64,000 bases of DNA. Origin: Onthophagus taurus. Lineage: Eukaryota > Arthropoda > Insecta > Coleoptera > Scarabaeidae. Below are positions 49,801 through 59,751 of the stretch, one piece after another. The translations under genes and the position numbers were made by a program. The notes beneath the pieces are model-generated. The model saw nothing but the letters and a program-made list of their open reading frames with translations. It ran no database searches and was not told the DNA's origin. The DNA lies in the NCBI RefSeq assembly GCF_036711975.1, contig NC_091968.1, positions 5,022,001-5,086,000 on the forward strand. The letters are read 5' to 3'. Each line of letters starts with the position of its first letter. The first letter of the stretch is position 1.

Positions 49801-50270
49801 AAAAATAAAGTTGAAATGATTTTTAGAGATTTTTCTGTCATTTAGAGGGTAATAAAATGTTTAATAAATCGTACAATCTGTACTTGTTGGAATTAATTGA
49901 TGCTTTATATCTCAAATCAAAGCTAAAATCCTCTACTTTAATGAATTCCATAAAAATATTATAGTTAATAATGATATTTTCCTCAAAAAAAAGTTTTAAG
50001 TTATTTGTTCATTTTTGACACTTTGAGATTAGTTTAAATAAAAAAATCTCAACTTTTTCCTTAATAAACTCGTCGACTTTTATATATTGTACGAAAGAGG
50101 AACTTTTTAGCTTTAATTTGATGTAAAAATAATAGCTGAATCTCTAAAAATAAAGTTGAAATGATTTTTAGAGGTTTTTCTGTCATTTAGAGGTTAATGA
50201 AATGTTTAATAAAAAGTACAATCTGTACTTGTTGGACTTAATTGATGATATATACCTCAAATTAAAGCTA
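46880..50270. repeat. ~345-bp satellite, block 3 (about 10 copies)
   Basis: Same family as blocks 1 and 2. A two-monomer higher-order unit is clear: the variant CATTTGTTGGAATTAATTGA with GATATATATCTC recurs near 47821, 48511 and 49197, about 688 bp apart, alternating with a variant having CTCTATTTGTTAGAATT. The dyad ATCTCTAAAAAT/ATTTTTAGAGAT is kept in most copies. Confidence 0.9.
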
Positions 50271-51317
50271 TAAATGTCAGAGAGAGAAATAAGTCTTTAT
50301 TACAGCTATCGATCTAATGGTTTTTCCGCTGGCTATAATTACAACAAAGAATTTAACAATATTATTAATAATTATCAGATAAGTATTTATGAAAAAAGTT
50401 CGAATATTGTTTTCCTCTGATCAACTTCCATCTGTGCAGCTTGTCTCTTTAAACACAATTTATGTATTTTTTCATAATTGTTTCTGTTGTCTAAAAATTT
50501 CTTCTGTAGTCTGTCTAGTCTTAGTCTTATAGGTTCAAGTCTCGTTTCTTACGTTGTGCAGTGGGTTGTTTGGGTGTCTAATCTTAGAGATAATCCTCAA
50601 GCATTTTCTCTCCGCTTATGTCAATTTTACGGTAATGCATAAAAATATTACAGTTAATGATCAAATTTAATATAAGAGAAAATATTAAAGCCACTAATTT
50701 ATTTTTGACATTTTGAGGTTAGTTTAAATTAAAGAAATCTGAATTTTGTCCTTGATAAACTCATTGATTGTCATATATCATTCAAAAGAGAACGTTTTTA
50801 GCTTTAATTTGGTGTATATGTAACAACTTAATCTCTAGAAATAAAGTTGGAGTGACTTTCCATAGATGATGTATGGATTTGTAAACATAACCTGGTATTT
50901 CTAACAATTTTAAAGATTTTTACAAGATTTACAGAAGCTCTACGACAATTTCAATTATTGTTTTCAAAAACTTCCCATAGATCAATTCCAGTGTATCAAA
51001 ATTTTTTTAGCTATGTCAGAAATGTCTATAATATTACAGAGTCTTTTAATGGATAACTAGCGATCTCTCCATCCTCGGAAAGATTTTAAGGTTAAGGTCA
51101 TATCAGGGTCAAAGCATACAAGTCGACCTTCACTTTTATTTGCCAATTGATGAACCTCCTCCTGAAATTTCAAGGTGTACGCTGTGTTAGTTTAGCGTTG
51201 AATCTCTTTTAACTAAACTCGAAGTTAAGGGTCCGTAAAGCCACTTAAAAGTATTAAAGCATCATGACATGAATTATAGTTTTATTTAATTGATAAAGCT
51301 CGCTTTTAATTTTTCAG
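50271..51317. other. Flank upstream of the membrane-protein gene, with one satellite monomer
   Basis: A non-satellite insertion of about 340 bp (50280-50620) interrupts the last satellite copy, which resumes at 50625-50860. From 50860 to 51317 the sequence is unique and ends in a polypyrimidine tract and CAG acceptor, so it is the 3' part of a 5'-UTR intron. No coding exon was seen. Confidence 0.45.
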
Positions 51318-51320
51318 TAA

Positions 51321-54300
51321 ATGAGTTGTTTGGGAGATTGTTTGGACTTGGGTCCACCCCCAGACACAATTCTATTTTTACCACCACCGCCGATTCCATC
51401 ATTTCTTCAACCGAACATACCGGATTTGATAACGAATGGAACTCCGTGCTCGTCACCGCAACTTTGCGAGAATTGGCTTCCGCCCAACAAAGTTCAATCG
51501 GAAAGCGACTACATCGAACTTCATCGCAAAGGTGCAAATAAATCTATATCTCCAAACTGAAGTAACTTCCCAATCAAAAATGTTACTTAATAAACAATTA
51601 AACTAAGATTAGAACTAACACTAGAAACTTTCGGGTTTTGCCGTGCGTCTTTTAATAAAAGGTTTGACGTTTCGGATGCCATGTTGCAACCTTCTTCAGA
51701 AACTGGTTCGAAGTGACGAGATCAAAAAATCGGTAACTATATATAAGTCGGAAAAACTAATTAATAATCAGTTAACGCTAATTACAAACTAATTAATAAC
51801 TAATTGCGTCGCGTCCGGTGTGAGGCGGGAAGAGGTCTTCGTGTTCACCACCATCTTCCATGTTCTGCTAAGCTCCCAGCCATCCTCTCTGTTGACGTTA
51901 TTTTTATGTCGGTGAATCTCTATGGCTTCTCTTGTCAGTCTTTGATAGTATCTGTTGTCCCTAGCCAGCACCTTTGTTTGTTCGAAGTCTATTCGGTGCC
52001 CCTCTGCATGGCAATGTTCCGCAACCGCCGACTGCTGGATCTTCTTCAGCCTTACATCCCTCTCATGCTCCTTGATGCAGCACTCGACGTTGCGTCCAGT
52101 TTGGCCAACATAAACCTTCCCACAACTACACGATAGTCGATAGACTCCCGCTCCTTTTAATGGAGTTAGTTTGTCCTTGGCTATCGGGAGTGTGTTCCGA
52201 ATTTTGCTGACCGTGCCGTACCGCACTACGATGTCGTTCTTCTTGAGGTGCCTAGCAATTCGTTCCGTTACACCTGAAACCGTGTCCTCTTTCTGCTTTC
52301 GCTGCTTGATGGCCTGGTTGATGTCCCTCGAAGTGTATCCATTCTTCTGCAGCACGCCTCGTAGAAAGTGTTGCTCCTTCTTCAAGTTCTCTCCTTCACA
52401 TAGTCTCGCTGCTCGCTGAAATAATGTACGGATCACGGACCTCTTCTGTTGGGGATGATGATGTGCACATGCCTGTAAATACCTGTTGGTATGGGTCTTC
52501 TTTCGATATACACCAAGTTCTATATCTCCATTTGTCGTCGTGGTGACCAACACATCTAGGGAAGGTAGTTTTTTGGCAGTTTCTGTTTCCATGGTGAACT
52601 TAATCATAGGATGTTGAGAGTTCAAGTGATCCAAGAACTCTTGGAGCCGTTTTTGACCATGTTGCCATATCACAAACGTGTCATCCACATATCGAAGCCA
52701 TAGTTTTGGTTTCCACTGGCTCTTCTTCAAAGCGTCCTCTTCGAATAATTCCATGTAGAAATTAGCTATAACTGGCGATAGTGGAGATCCCATGGCTGCC
52801 CCTTCGAACTGCTCGTAAAATTCTCCTTTCTAGCTGAAATACGTCGACGATAAGCAATACTCCACCAGATCTGGCACGTATCCTGGTTAACCCTCCGGAA
52901 TGAGTTTTCGGCGAAGACCCTCTACAGCATCCTTAACTGGTGCCCTAGTAAAAAGGGATTCCACATCGAAACTTACCAACATATCCCCAGCATCCAGCTT
53001 TACACCTTTTACCGATTCCACAAATTGTGTAGAATCCCTGACATACGATTCCGTGTTACCTGTAAAGGGGGACAAAATCTTTGCAAGATGTTTAGCCAGC
53101 TGGTATGTTGGGGAGTTGATGGCGCTGACGATAGGGCGGAGGGGGACGTCTGGTTTGTGAATCTTCGGTAGTCCGTAGATTCTTGGTGGTACCGGCGCCT
53201 GCACAAACAAACATTTCTGCTGTTCTGCTGGAATTCCTGTGGATTTTATCAGTTCCTTCATTTTTCTAACGATTGCAAGGTTGCAACATGGCATCCGAAA
53301 CGTCAAACCTTTTATTAAAAGACGCACGGCAAAACCCGAAAGTTTCTAGTGTTAGTTCTAGTTTTAGTTCTAATCTTAGTTTAATTCACACCGGCCGTAA
53401 AGCCTTCGTACTTATATAATAAACAATTATTTGAAATATTTGACTTTATTTTGTTTTTTAGAAATAGAAAGTTGGTCCGTTTCTGGAATCGACGACACAT
53501 GGCTTTTAGTTCTTGTTGCTTCTTCAATTGGTGTTTTATTACTTGGAGCTTTATTGGCAATGTTTTTACTGAAATGCAGAGAGTAAGTTTATTCTGATCA
53601 ATATAACTTATATTTAAACATCTTTTTTATTCTTTTAGAATGAACATGTTTGGCCATAACGAATGTTCAGTTCACGTTCGGGATGTTCATCGTCCAATAA
53701 AACCTCATGAACCGCGCGATTGCAGCTCAATGAACACCATGGTCGCAACTAATAAACTTCTCCATCCATCTGAAACCGTTTTATATCATCCGACCGCCCA
53801 TAATTTAAACCCAACCGATAATCGCATGGTTTGGGCTGCTTTAACACCTCGAGGAACGCAACATTTCATCTCGGAAACGTTCCCCAGGGATCTTGTCGAT
53901 TACGTTGAAGCCGATGATCATTACGAGACGATTGAAAATGTTAATATCAAACCAACATCAACGGTCAATCAACTTAATCATCACCAAATTATTCAAACTG
54001 AAATACCTGACGATTATCAAACTTATACAATGACCTTAAAAGCAAATAAAGGAGGGACTTTTGAAAATAACGGTTTTGTTGATTACGATTATGAAGATCC
54101 AACTCCGTTAATTGAAAGTTATCAATTAGACGATATGGAGCATCAATATGCCGTTTTGGGGGGAAACACCGATATGAGATGTTCGAGTTTGGGGTTAGGA
54201 TTAGGAGGATTAAGTGGCGGGAATAGTTTAAGGAGGGGATTCAGTTTGAGACCGGAAGTATCATCACCCACGAGGATTGAAAATCCAAATTTACCACCAC

Positions 54301-54410
54301 TGAATTTATATCCGCACAATAAGAGTAATTCGAATACTTTTAGAAGGAACACCACGATGACTACCTATCGACCACAAGATGTCGCTTTTACTCATAAATA
54401 TGGATGTTAA
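51321..54410 (+). CDS. Single-pass membrane protein of unknown function, three coding exons
   Basis: Exons 51321-51531, 53462-53582 and 53639-54410 join in frame (phases 1 and 2) to give 367 residues. The ATG lies three bases after a TTTTTCAG acceptor and is directly preceded by an in-frame TAA, which fixes the start and implies an upstream non-coding exon. The N-terminal ~83 residues are proline-rich ([17 protein letters not shown]) and lack a signal peptide; one transmembrane helix spans about residues 84-107 ([20 protein letters not shown]) followed by KCRE. The ~260-residue tail has many Tyr/Asp patches ([20 protein letters not shown]) and a Gly/Leu run. I do not recognise the family; a type III membrane protein with a cytoplasmic signalling tail is inferred. 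A Penelope-like element fills the first coding intron. Confidence 0.8.
51600..51654. repeat. Left arm of a CTAGTTCTAG palindrome split by a retroelement
   Basis: Reads AGAACTAACACTAGAAACTT, then TCGGGTTTTGCCGTGCGTC. Its inverse partner lies at 53317-53390 on the other side of the Penelope-like element. Joined, the two halves would restore one hairpin repeat. Confidence 0.75.
51655..53316 (-). mobile_element. Penelope-like retroelement, 5'-truncated, with inverted terminal segments
   Basis: Encodes on the minus strand a reverse transcriptase and a GIY-YIG endonuclease, the diagnostic pair of Penelope-like elements. Both ends carry the same ~40-bp segment in inverted orientation (AAAGGTTTGACGTTTCGG and onward at 51658; its complement ends near 53313), a pattern known for Penelope insertions. 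It lies at the centre of a palindromic repeat, in the intron between coding exons 1 and 2 of the membrane-protein gene and antisense to it. Confidence 0.9.
51661..51710 (-). ncRNA. Hammerhead-ribozyme-like motif at the 3' end of the Penelope-like element
   Basis: On the minus strand: GTTT, CTGAAGA (51693-51699, fits the CUGANGA core), a stem-loop GGTTGC/GCATCC with loop AACATG, GAAA (51670-51673), then CGTC and AAAC. AAAC pairs with GTTT as a short stem I, and ACGT would form the tiny stem III seen in dimer-type hammerheads. An extra A precedes stem II and one U-U mismatch lies in it, so activity is uncertain. Hammerhead motifs in terminal repeats are known for Penelope-like elements. Confidence 0.5.
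51789..53327 (-). pseudogene. Penelope-like RT / GIY-YIG ORF, interrupted by two stop codons
   Basis: Reading from about 53327: [20 protein letters not shown] (a Penelope RT signature), motif [13 protein letters not shown], then a TAA (52887-52889) and a TAG (52830-52832) in the same frame, then [20 protein letters not shown], motif [10 protein letters not shown], and the endonuclease [19 protein letters not shown] with the downstream EH...H residues. The frame is continuous across both stops with no indel, so damage is limited to two nonsense changes and loss of the N-terminal part. Upstream RT sequence is missing because of 5' truncation. Confidence 0.9.
53317..53390. repeat. Right arm of the palindrome split by the Penelope-like element
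   Basis: AAAAGACGCACGGCAAAACC, then AGTTTCTAGTGTTAGTTCTAG and GTTTTAGTTC. It is the inverted partner of 51600-51654. Confidence 0.75.
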
Positions 54411-54823
54411 TGGAGTGGGTAAAAAAGATTTCTTTAATAATAGGAAAAGTGATTTTTTTTAATCATTTCTATAAAATGTGTTAATTTTAATAATGAGTGT
54501 GATATTTGATTTTAAAAGACTTTTCATAATGATTTTTTATTGTAAGATTGTTTTTGGTTTTAAGAAAATCAAAAATAGTTTGTAATGTACTTTGATGTGA
54601 TGATGTATTTATAATAACTTATACTATAAGCTATAAGGTACTTAAAAATGCTATATGTACCCCACAATGCAATATTTAGTGTATATTTATAATATTATTA
54701 TTTATTTTATTTTATATAAGCACTAATTGAATTTTATCAACTCATTTTATCATTTATGAATGTTCTTTGTTGATTTATGTGTAATTTAATGTAATTAAAT
54801 GTAGATTTATACGTAAAAGACTC

Positions 54824-54829
54824 AATAAA
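54824..54829 (+). terminator. Poly(A) signal of the membrane-protein gene
   Basis: AATAAA about 410 bases after the stop codon. It sits in the sequence that was later copied in the tandem duplication, so related signals recur in each unit. Confidence 0.5.
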
Positions 54830-55113
54830 AACATCTTATTCCAAACAATTTTATTTATTTAAATTATTTAAACTTAAATTTTCTATACATAGATGTCACT
54901 AAATTTGACACTTTTATGCAGCGTTGCCCTACCAATTTATCGATAGATCTACCGATATACCACTTAATATAATGATTTTCAAAATTTGAACAAAATATGA
55001 AACACATCGTACTTAAAATCAATACAATTGCGACAAAAATTGTACCTTATGAGAATACCCTACTTATATTACATAAAAGTATATACCAACGATCTGGCAA
55101 CGTTCCTCGAGCG

Positions 55114-55163
55114 ACATTGCCATATTGCCATATTGCCATATTGCCATATTGCCATATTGCCAT
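55114..55163. repeat. 8-bp microsatellite CCATATTG
   Basis: About six perfect tandem copies of the 8-mer inside the hAT-like element, before the 175-bp satellite begins. Confidence 0.9.
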
Positions 55164-55199
55164 CGCACGCGTCATAAGTAAACCCCCTTCCTAATTTGA

Positions 55200-57110
55200 A
55201 AACGGATCAAAATATAATATTGTCAAAATAGATATTGACGCATCTAAGAGCAAAACAGAGCAATATTGTTAACAATAAAATTTGCAGCAATTTTTGTTAT
55301 AAAAGTTTTCTTATAGCATGCTCCGATTCCGAAGTGTTACCTTTAATAACCTGAAAGAGCAACAAATTCATCAAATTTTCATATTTTCGTATCTATCTCA
55401 ATATTGACGTATCTAAGAGCAAAAGTACAAGAAAGCAATATTGTTAACAACAAAATTTGCAACAATTTTTGTTATAACAGATTTCTTATAGCATGCTCCC
55501 ATTCCCAATTGTTACCTTTAATAACTTGAAAGAACAATAAATTCATCAAATTTTCATATTTTCGTATCTATCTCGATGTTGACGTATCTAAGAGCAAAAG
55601 TGTAAGAGAGCAATATTGTCAACAATAAAATTTGCAACAATTTTTGTTATAAAAGATTTCCTATAGCATGCTCCGATTCCCAAATGTTACCTTTAATAAC
55701 TTGAAAGAGCAACAAATTCATAAAATTTTTATATTTTCGTATCTATCTCGATATTGACGTATCCAGGAGCAAAAATGCAAGGGAACAATATTGTTAACAA
55801 TAAAATTTGCAACAATTTTTGTTATAAAAGTTTTCCTATAGTATGCTCCGATTCCCAAGTGTTATCTTTAATAACTTGAAAGAGCAACAGATTCATCAAA
55901 TTTTCATATTTTCGTATCTATCACGATATTGACGTATCTAAGAGCAAAAGTGCAAGGGAGCAATATTGTTAACAATAAAATTAGCAACAATTTTTGTTAT
56001 AAAAGATTTCCTACATCATGCTCCGATTCCCAAGTGTTACCTTTAATAACTTGAAAAAGCAACAAATTCATAAAATTTTCATATTTTCGTATCTATCTCG
56101 ATATTGAAGTATCTAAGAGCAAAAGTGCAAGAGAGCAATATTGTTAACAATAAAATTTGCAATAATTTTTGTTATAAAAATTTCTTATAGCATGCTCCGA
56201 TTCCCAAGTGCTACCTTTAATATCTTGAAAGACCAACAAATTCATCAAATTTCCCTATTTTCGTATCTATCACGATATTGACGTATCTAAGAGCAAAAGT
56301 GCAAGGGAGCAATATTGTTAACAATAAAATTTGCAACAATTTTTGTTATAAAAGATTTCCTATAGCATGCTCCGATTCCCAAGTGTTACCTTTAATAACT
56401 TGAAAGAGCAATAAATTCATCAAATTTTCATATTTTCGTTCTATCTCGATATTGACGCATCTAAGAGCAAAAATGCAAGGAAGCAATATTGTTAACAATA
56501 AAATTTGCAACAATTTTTGTTATAAAAGTTTTCTTATAGCAAGCTCCAATTCTCAAGTGTTACCTTTAATAACTTGAAAGCGCAACAAATTCATAAAATT
56601 TTCGTATTTTCGTATCTATCTTGATATTGATGTATCTAAGAGGAAAAGTGCAAGGAAGCAATATTGTTAACAATAAAATTTGCAATAATGTTTGTTATAA
56701 AAGATTTCCTATAGCATGCTCCCATTTCCAAGAGTTACCTTTAATAACTTGAAAGAGCAACAAATTCATCAAATTTTCATATTTTCGTATCTATCTCGAT
56801 ATTAACGCATCTATAAGAACAAAAGTGCACGATAGCAATTTCTTAATAATAAAATTTGCTACAACTTTTATTGTAAAAGTTTTTTTGTAACATGCTCCGA
56901 TTCCTAAGCGTTATCTGTAATAATTTGAAAAAAAAACAAATTGTTATATTTTTGTATTTTTCTTGATATTGACCCATCTAAGAACAAAAGTGTAGGAGAG
57001 CAATATTGTTAAGAATAAAATTTGCTACAACTTTTATTTTAAAAGTTTTTCGTAACATCCTTCGATTCTAAAGTGCTACCATTAACAACTTGCCAGTAGG
57101 TTCGATCCCG
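55200..57110. repeat. ~175-bp satellite, about 11 monomers
   Basis: The marker GTTAACAATAAAATTTGC and variants recurs near 55268, 55443, 55619, 55793, 55966, 56141, 56317, 56490 and 56666, with two diverged copies to 57100. Most monomers carry the perfect 14-bp palindrome TATTGTTAACAATA and a conserved GCATGCTCCGATTCCC block. Divergence rises toward the right edge. Confidence 0.9.
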
Positions 57111-57772
57111 AAAAACAATAATCTTAATCAAACATTCAACAAGGTAACTTTGTCAGGTGTACGCGATTTTTTAAAAATACAACTCCAGTGTGTAACTCAT
57201 AACTCATAACTTATATACAGGATATATTATTCTGAAGCGAGCTTTTCTAATAAAAATGTTCTGGTACACGGGAACCGTATAATGTTCTGATACGGAAGAT
57301 ATGGGACATCCTGCAAATGTATATAAATTCATTTATAAACTTTTACCAAACAACATTTTTTGACTTTGTGTTAAACCTACCGATTTTATGATTCTACCGA
57401 CATTTGGTCGGCAAAGATTGGCAACGCTGCTTTTCTGTCAAATTTCAATTGTAAGGTTAGGTTCTACGTCAAAAACCGTCAACATTTATTTAAAGCTCAT
57501 TTTATTGTTTATGAATGTTCTTTGTTAATTTATGTGTAATTTAATGTAAGTAAGTGTAAATTTATACGTAAAAGGCTCAATAGAAACATCTTATTCCAAA
57601 AAATTTTATGTATTTAAATTACTTAAACTTGAAACTTCCATTTTCTACGCATAGATGTCACTAAATTTCACACTGTTACGTCAAATTTCAATTTTAAGGT
57701 TAGGTTCCAGGTCAAAAACCGTCAACATATAATGAATTAATTTCATTAATATATCTGGATAAATAAACAAGA

Positions 57773-58050
57773 ATGGATATAACATTATTATTTAGAGGGT
57801 GTGTAAAAACTAAAAACAGTCAGAACAACAAATAAATCATTAGGAATTAATAACGAGAAACCAACAAATGTTTTAAAATCAACCCGAAGAGATATACATT
57901 TAACTAAAGCTAAAGAAATCATAAAAGAAGTTAGTAATCTTCAACAATTCCTATTAGAATATAAATTTGCTTATTTAAACGTAATTAATTATTTATCGAC
58001 GAATAAAACTCATTTTATTTTTTATGGATGTACTTTGTTAATTTATGTGT
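57773..58050 (+). pseudogene. Duplicated syntaxin 18 5' fragment, copy 1 (frameshifted)
   Basis: Starts MDITLLFRGCVKT like syntaxin 18, but a 7-base duplication (TAAAAAC) after about 13 codons shifts the frame into an early stop. Nucleotide similarity resumes for ~200 bases, up to the end of the duplicated unit. Not coding. Confidence 0.8.
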
Positions 58051-58285
58051 AATTTAATGTAATTAAATGTAGATTTATACATAAAAGACTCAATAAAAAC
58101 ATCTTATTCCAAACAATTTTATTTATTTAAATTATTTAAACTTGAAACTTTCCTTTTCTAAACATAGATGTCACTAAATTTCACACTTTTATGTCAAATT
58201 TCAATTTTAAGGTTAGGTTCCACGTCAAAAACCGTCAACACTTAATAAATTAATTTTATTAATATATTTGGATAAATAAACAAGA

Positions 58286-58558
58286 ATGGATATAACATTA
58301 TTATTTAGAGCGTGTGTAAAAACAGTCAGAACAACAAATAAATCGTTAGGGATTAATAACGAGAAGCCAACAAATGTTTTAAAATCAACCCGAAGAGATA
58401 TACATTTAACTAAGGCTAAAGAAATCATAAAAGAAGTTAGTAATCTTCAACAATTCCTATTAGAACATAAATTTGCTTATTTAAACGTAATTAATTACTT
58501 ATCGACGAATAAAACTCATTTTATTATTTATGGATGTACTTTGTTAATTTATGTGTAA
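58286..58558 (+). pseudogene. Duplicated syntaxin 18 5' fragment, copy 2 (open, truncated)
   Basis: 90 codons. About the first 76 match the N-terminus of the functional syntaxin 18 with almost no change (MDITLLFRACVKTVRTTNKS onward), then the frame runs into the next duplication unit and ends after THFIIYGCTLLIYV. It has the same upstream sequence as the full gene, so it could be transcribed, but the product would lack the SNARE motif and membrane anchor. Confidence 0.75.
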
Positions 58559-58791
58559 TTTAATGTAATTAAATGTAGATTTATACATAAAAGACTCAAT
58601 AAAAACATCTTATTCCAAACAATTTTATTTATTTAAATTATTTAAACTTGAAACTTTCCTTTTTTAAACATAGATGTCACTAAATTTCACACTTTTATGT
58701 CAAATTTCAATTTTAAGGTTAGGTTCCACGTCAAAAACCGTCAACATTTAATAAATTAATTTTATTAATATATTTGGATAAATAAACAAGA

Positions 58792-59751
58792 ATGGATATA
58801 ACATTATTATTTAGAGCGTGTGTAAAAACAGTCAGAACAACAAATAAATCGTTAGGAATTAATAACGAGAAGCCAACAAATGTTTTAAAATCAACCCGAA
58901 GAGATATACATTTAACTAAAGCTAAAGAAATCATAAAAGAAGTTAGCAATCTTCAACAATTCCTATTAGAACATAAATTTGCTTATTTAAATGTAGTTAA
59001 TTACTTATCCACGAATAAAACGATGACAGAAAGTGACCGGGAACAAATTGATTCGAAAGCTGAGGAGATTATTAATAATTGTTCTGGTTTAATTATTGAG
59101 TGTAAAAAGACTTGGTTAAGGGATGCTAAAACGCAACAATTACACGAACATTATAGAAATGTATTGGAGTGTGTTGAAGTTTATTTAAAAACTGTTTCAA
59201 AAATGTACACAGAAACGAAAGCAATTAGAGTTAAAAAAGTTATTGAAACTCATAAATTGTCGAAATTAGAGAATGTTAATAAAAATAAAAGTATGGAAGG
59301 TAAAGAGATTAATAAAAATTCAAAAGAAAATCAAACAAAAAATTCTTTAAATAGCTCCTCAACGAATTCTTCAATCATTATTCCTCAAAGTAATACAAAA
59401 ACGGAAAACGTTGAAGAAGAATTATCTCCAGAAGAATTACAAATGTTTGAATCGGAAAATGAGCATTTATACAACGAATTAAACAGCTTATCAGATGAGG
59501 TTAAAAACATGGAGAGTAAAGTAGTTCGTATCGCCGAATTACAAGAACTTTTTACAGAAAAAGTTTTGGAACAAGATAAAGAGATTGAATTAATTTCTGC
59601 AAGAACCGCTGGGAGTACAGAAGATATGAAAGTGGCCAATGACCAAATAAGGCAGGCGATTCAAAGAAATGCAGGGTTGAGAGTTTGGGTTTTATTCTTT
59701 TTATTGGTTATGTCATTTTCTTTATTATTTTTAGATTGGTATAATGATTAA
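58792..59751 (+). CDS. STX18: Syntaxin 18 (Qa-SNARE of the ER), complete single exon
   Basis: 319 residues, close to the length of vertebrate syntaxin 18. It is an ER Qa-SNARE for retrograde Golgi-to-ER fusion, working with Sec20, Use1 and Sec22b and the NRZ tether. Landmarks: N-terminal MDITLLFRACVKTVRTTNKS (the family start is almost invariant); a helical N-terminal domain to ~160 including KAIRVKKVIETHKLSKLE; a low-complexity Asn/Ser linker (~165-210); ELSPEELQMFESENEHLYNE leading into the SNARE helix, with the zero-layer Gln about 261 in VLEQDKEI; and a C-terminal anchor ~298-316 (VWVLFFLLVMSFSLLFLDW). There is no intron and no damage. The upstream region is repeated in the tandem block, so the gene may have duplicated promoters. 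Confidence 0.96.
   Translation: MDITLLFRACVKTVRTTNKSLGINNEKPTNVLKSTRRDIHLTKAKEIIKEVSNLQQFLLEHKFAYLNVVNYLSTNKTMTESDREQIDSKAEEIINNCSGLIIECKKTWLRDAKTQQLHEHYRNVLECVEVYLKTVSKMYTETKAIRVKKVIETHKLSKLENVNKNKSMEGKEINKNSKENQTKNSLNSSSTNSSIIIPQSNTKTENVEEELSPEELQMFESENEHLYNELNSLSDEVKNMESKVVRIAELQELFTEKVLEQDKEIELISARTAGSTEDMKVANDQIRQAIQRNAGLRVWVLFFLLVMSFSLLFLDWYND

Larger units (their letters stand above)
54919..57429. mobile_element. hAT-like non-autonomous element enclosing a 175-bp satellite
   Basis: Ten-base terminal inverted repeats CAGCGTTGCC (54919-54928) and GGCAACGCTG (57420-57429). Flanks CTTTTATG (left) and CTTTTCTG (right) form an 8-bp target duplication with one mismatch. The undisrupted site CACTTTTATGTCAAATTTC is present in the sister duplication units near 58183 and 58690, which directly defines the insertion. 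hAT elements make 8-bp duplications and start CAG. No transposase; subterminal TACCGAT motifs occur at both ends. Confidence 0.85.
54742..58790. repeat. Tandem duplication block joining the 3' end of the upstream gene to the 5' end of syntaxin 18
   Basis: Units begin at CTCATTTTAT near 54742, 57497, 58007 and 58513. The last two steps are 510 and 506 bp; the first unit is short (about 236 bp after subtracting an inserted hAT element) and lacks syntaxin sequence. Each full unit holds a poly(A) signal region (CTCAATAAAAACATC), the syntaxin 18 upstream region (GGTTAGGTTCCACGTC) and about 76 codons of syntaxin 18. Only the final copy runs into the complete gene. Confidence 0.85.

Noticed and set aside
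51804..53160. Plus-strand frames opposite the Penelope-like ORF
   Set aside because: They are antisense shadows of the RT/GIY-YIG coding sequence, which has clear motifs on the minus strand.
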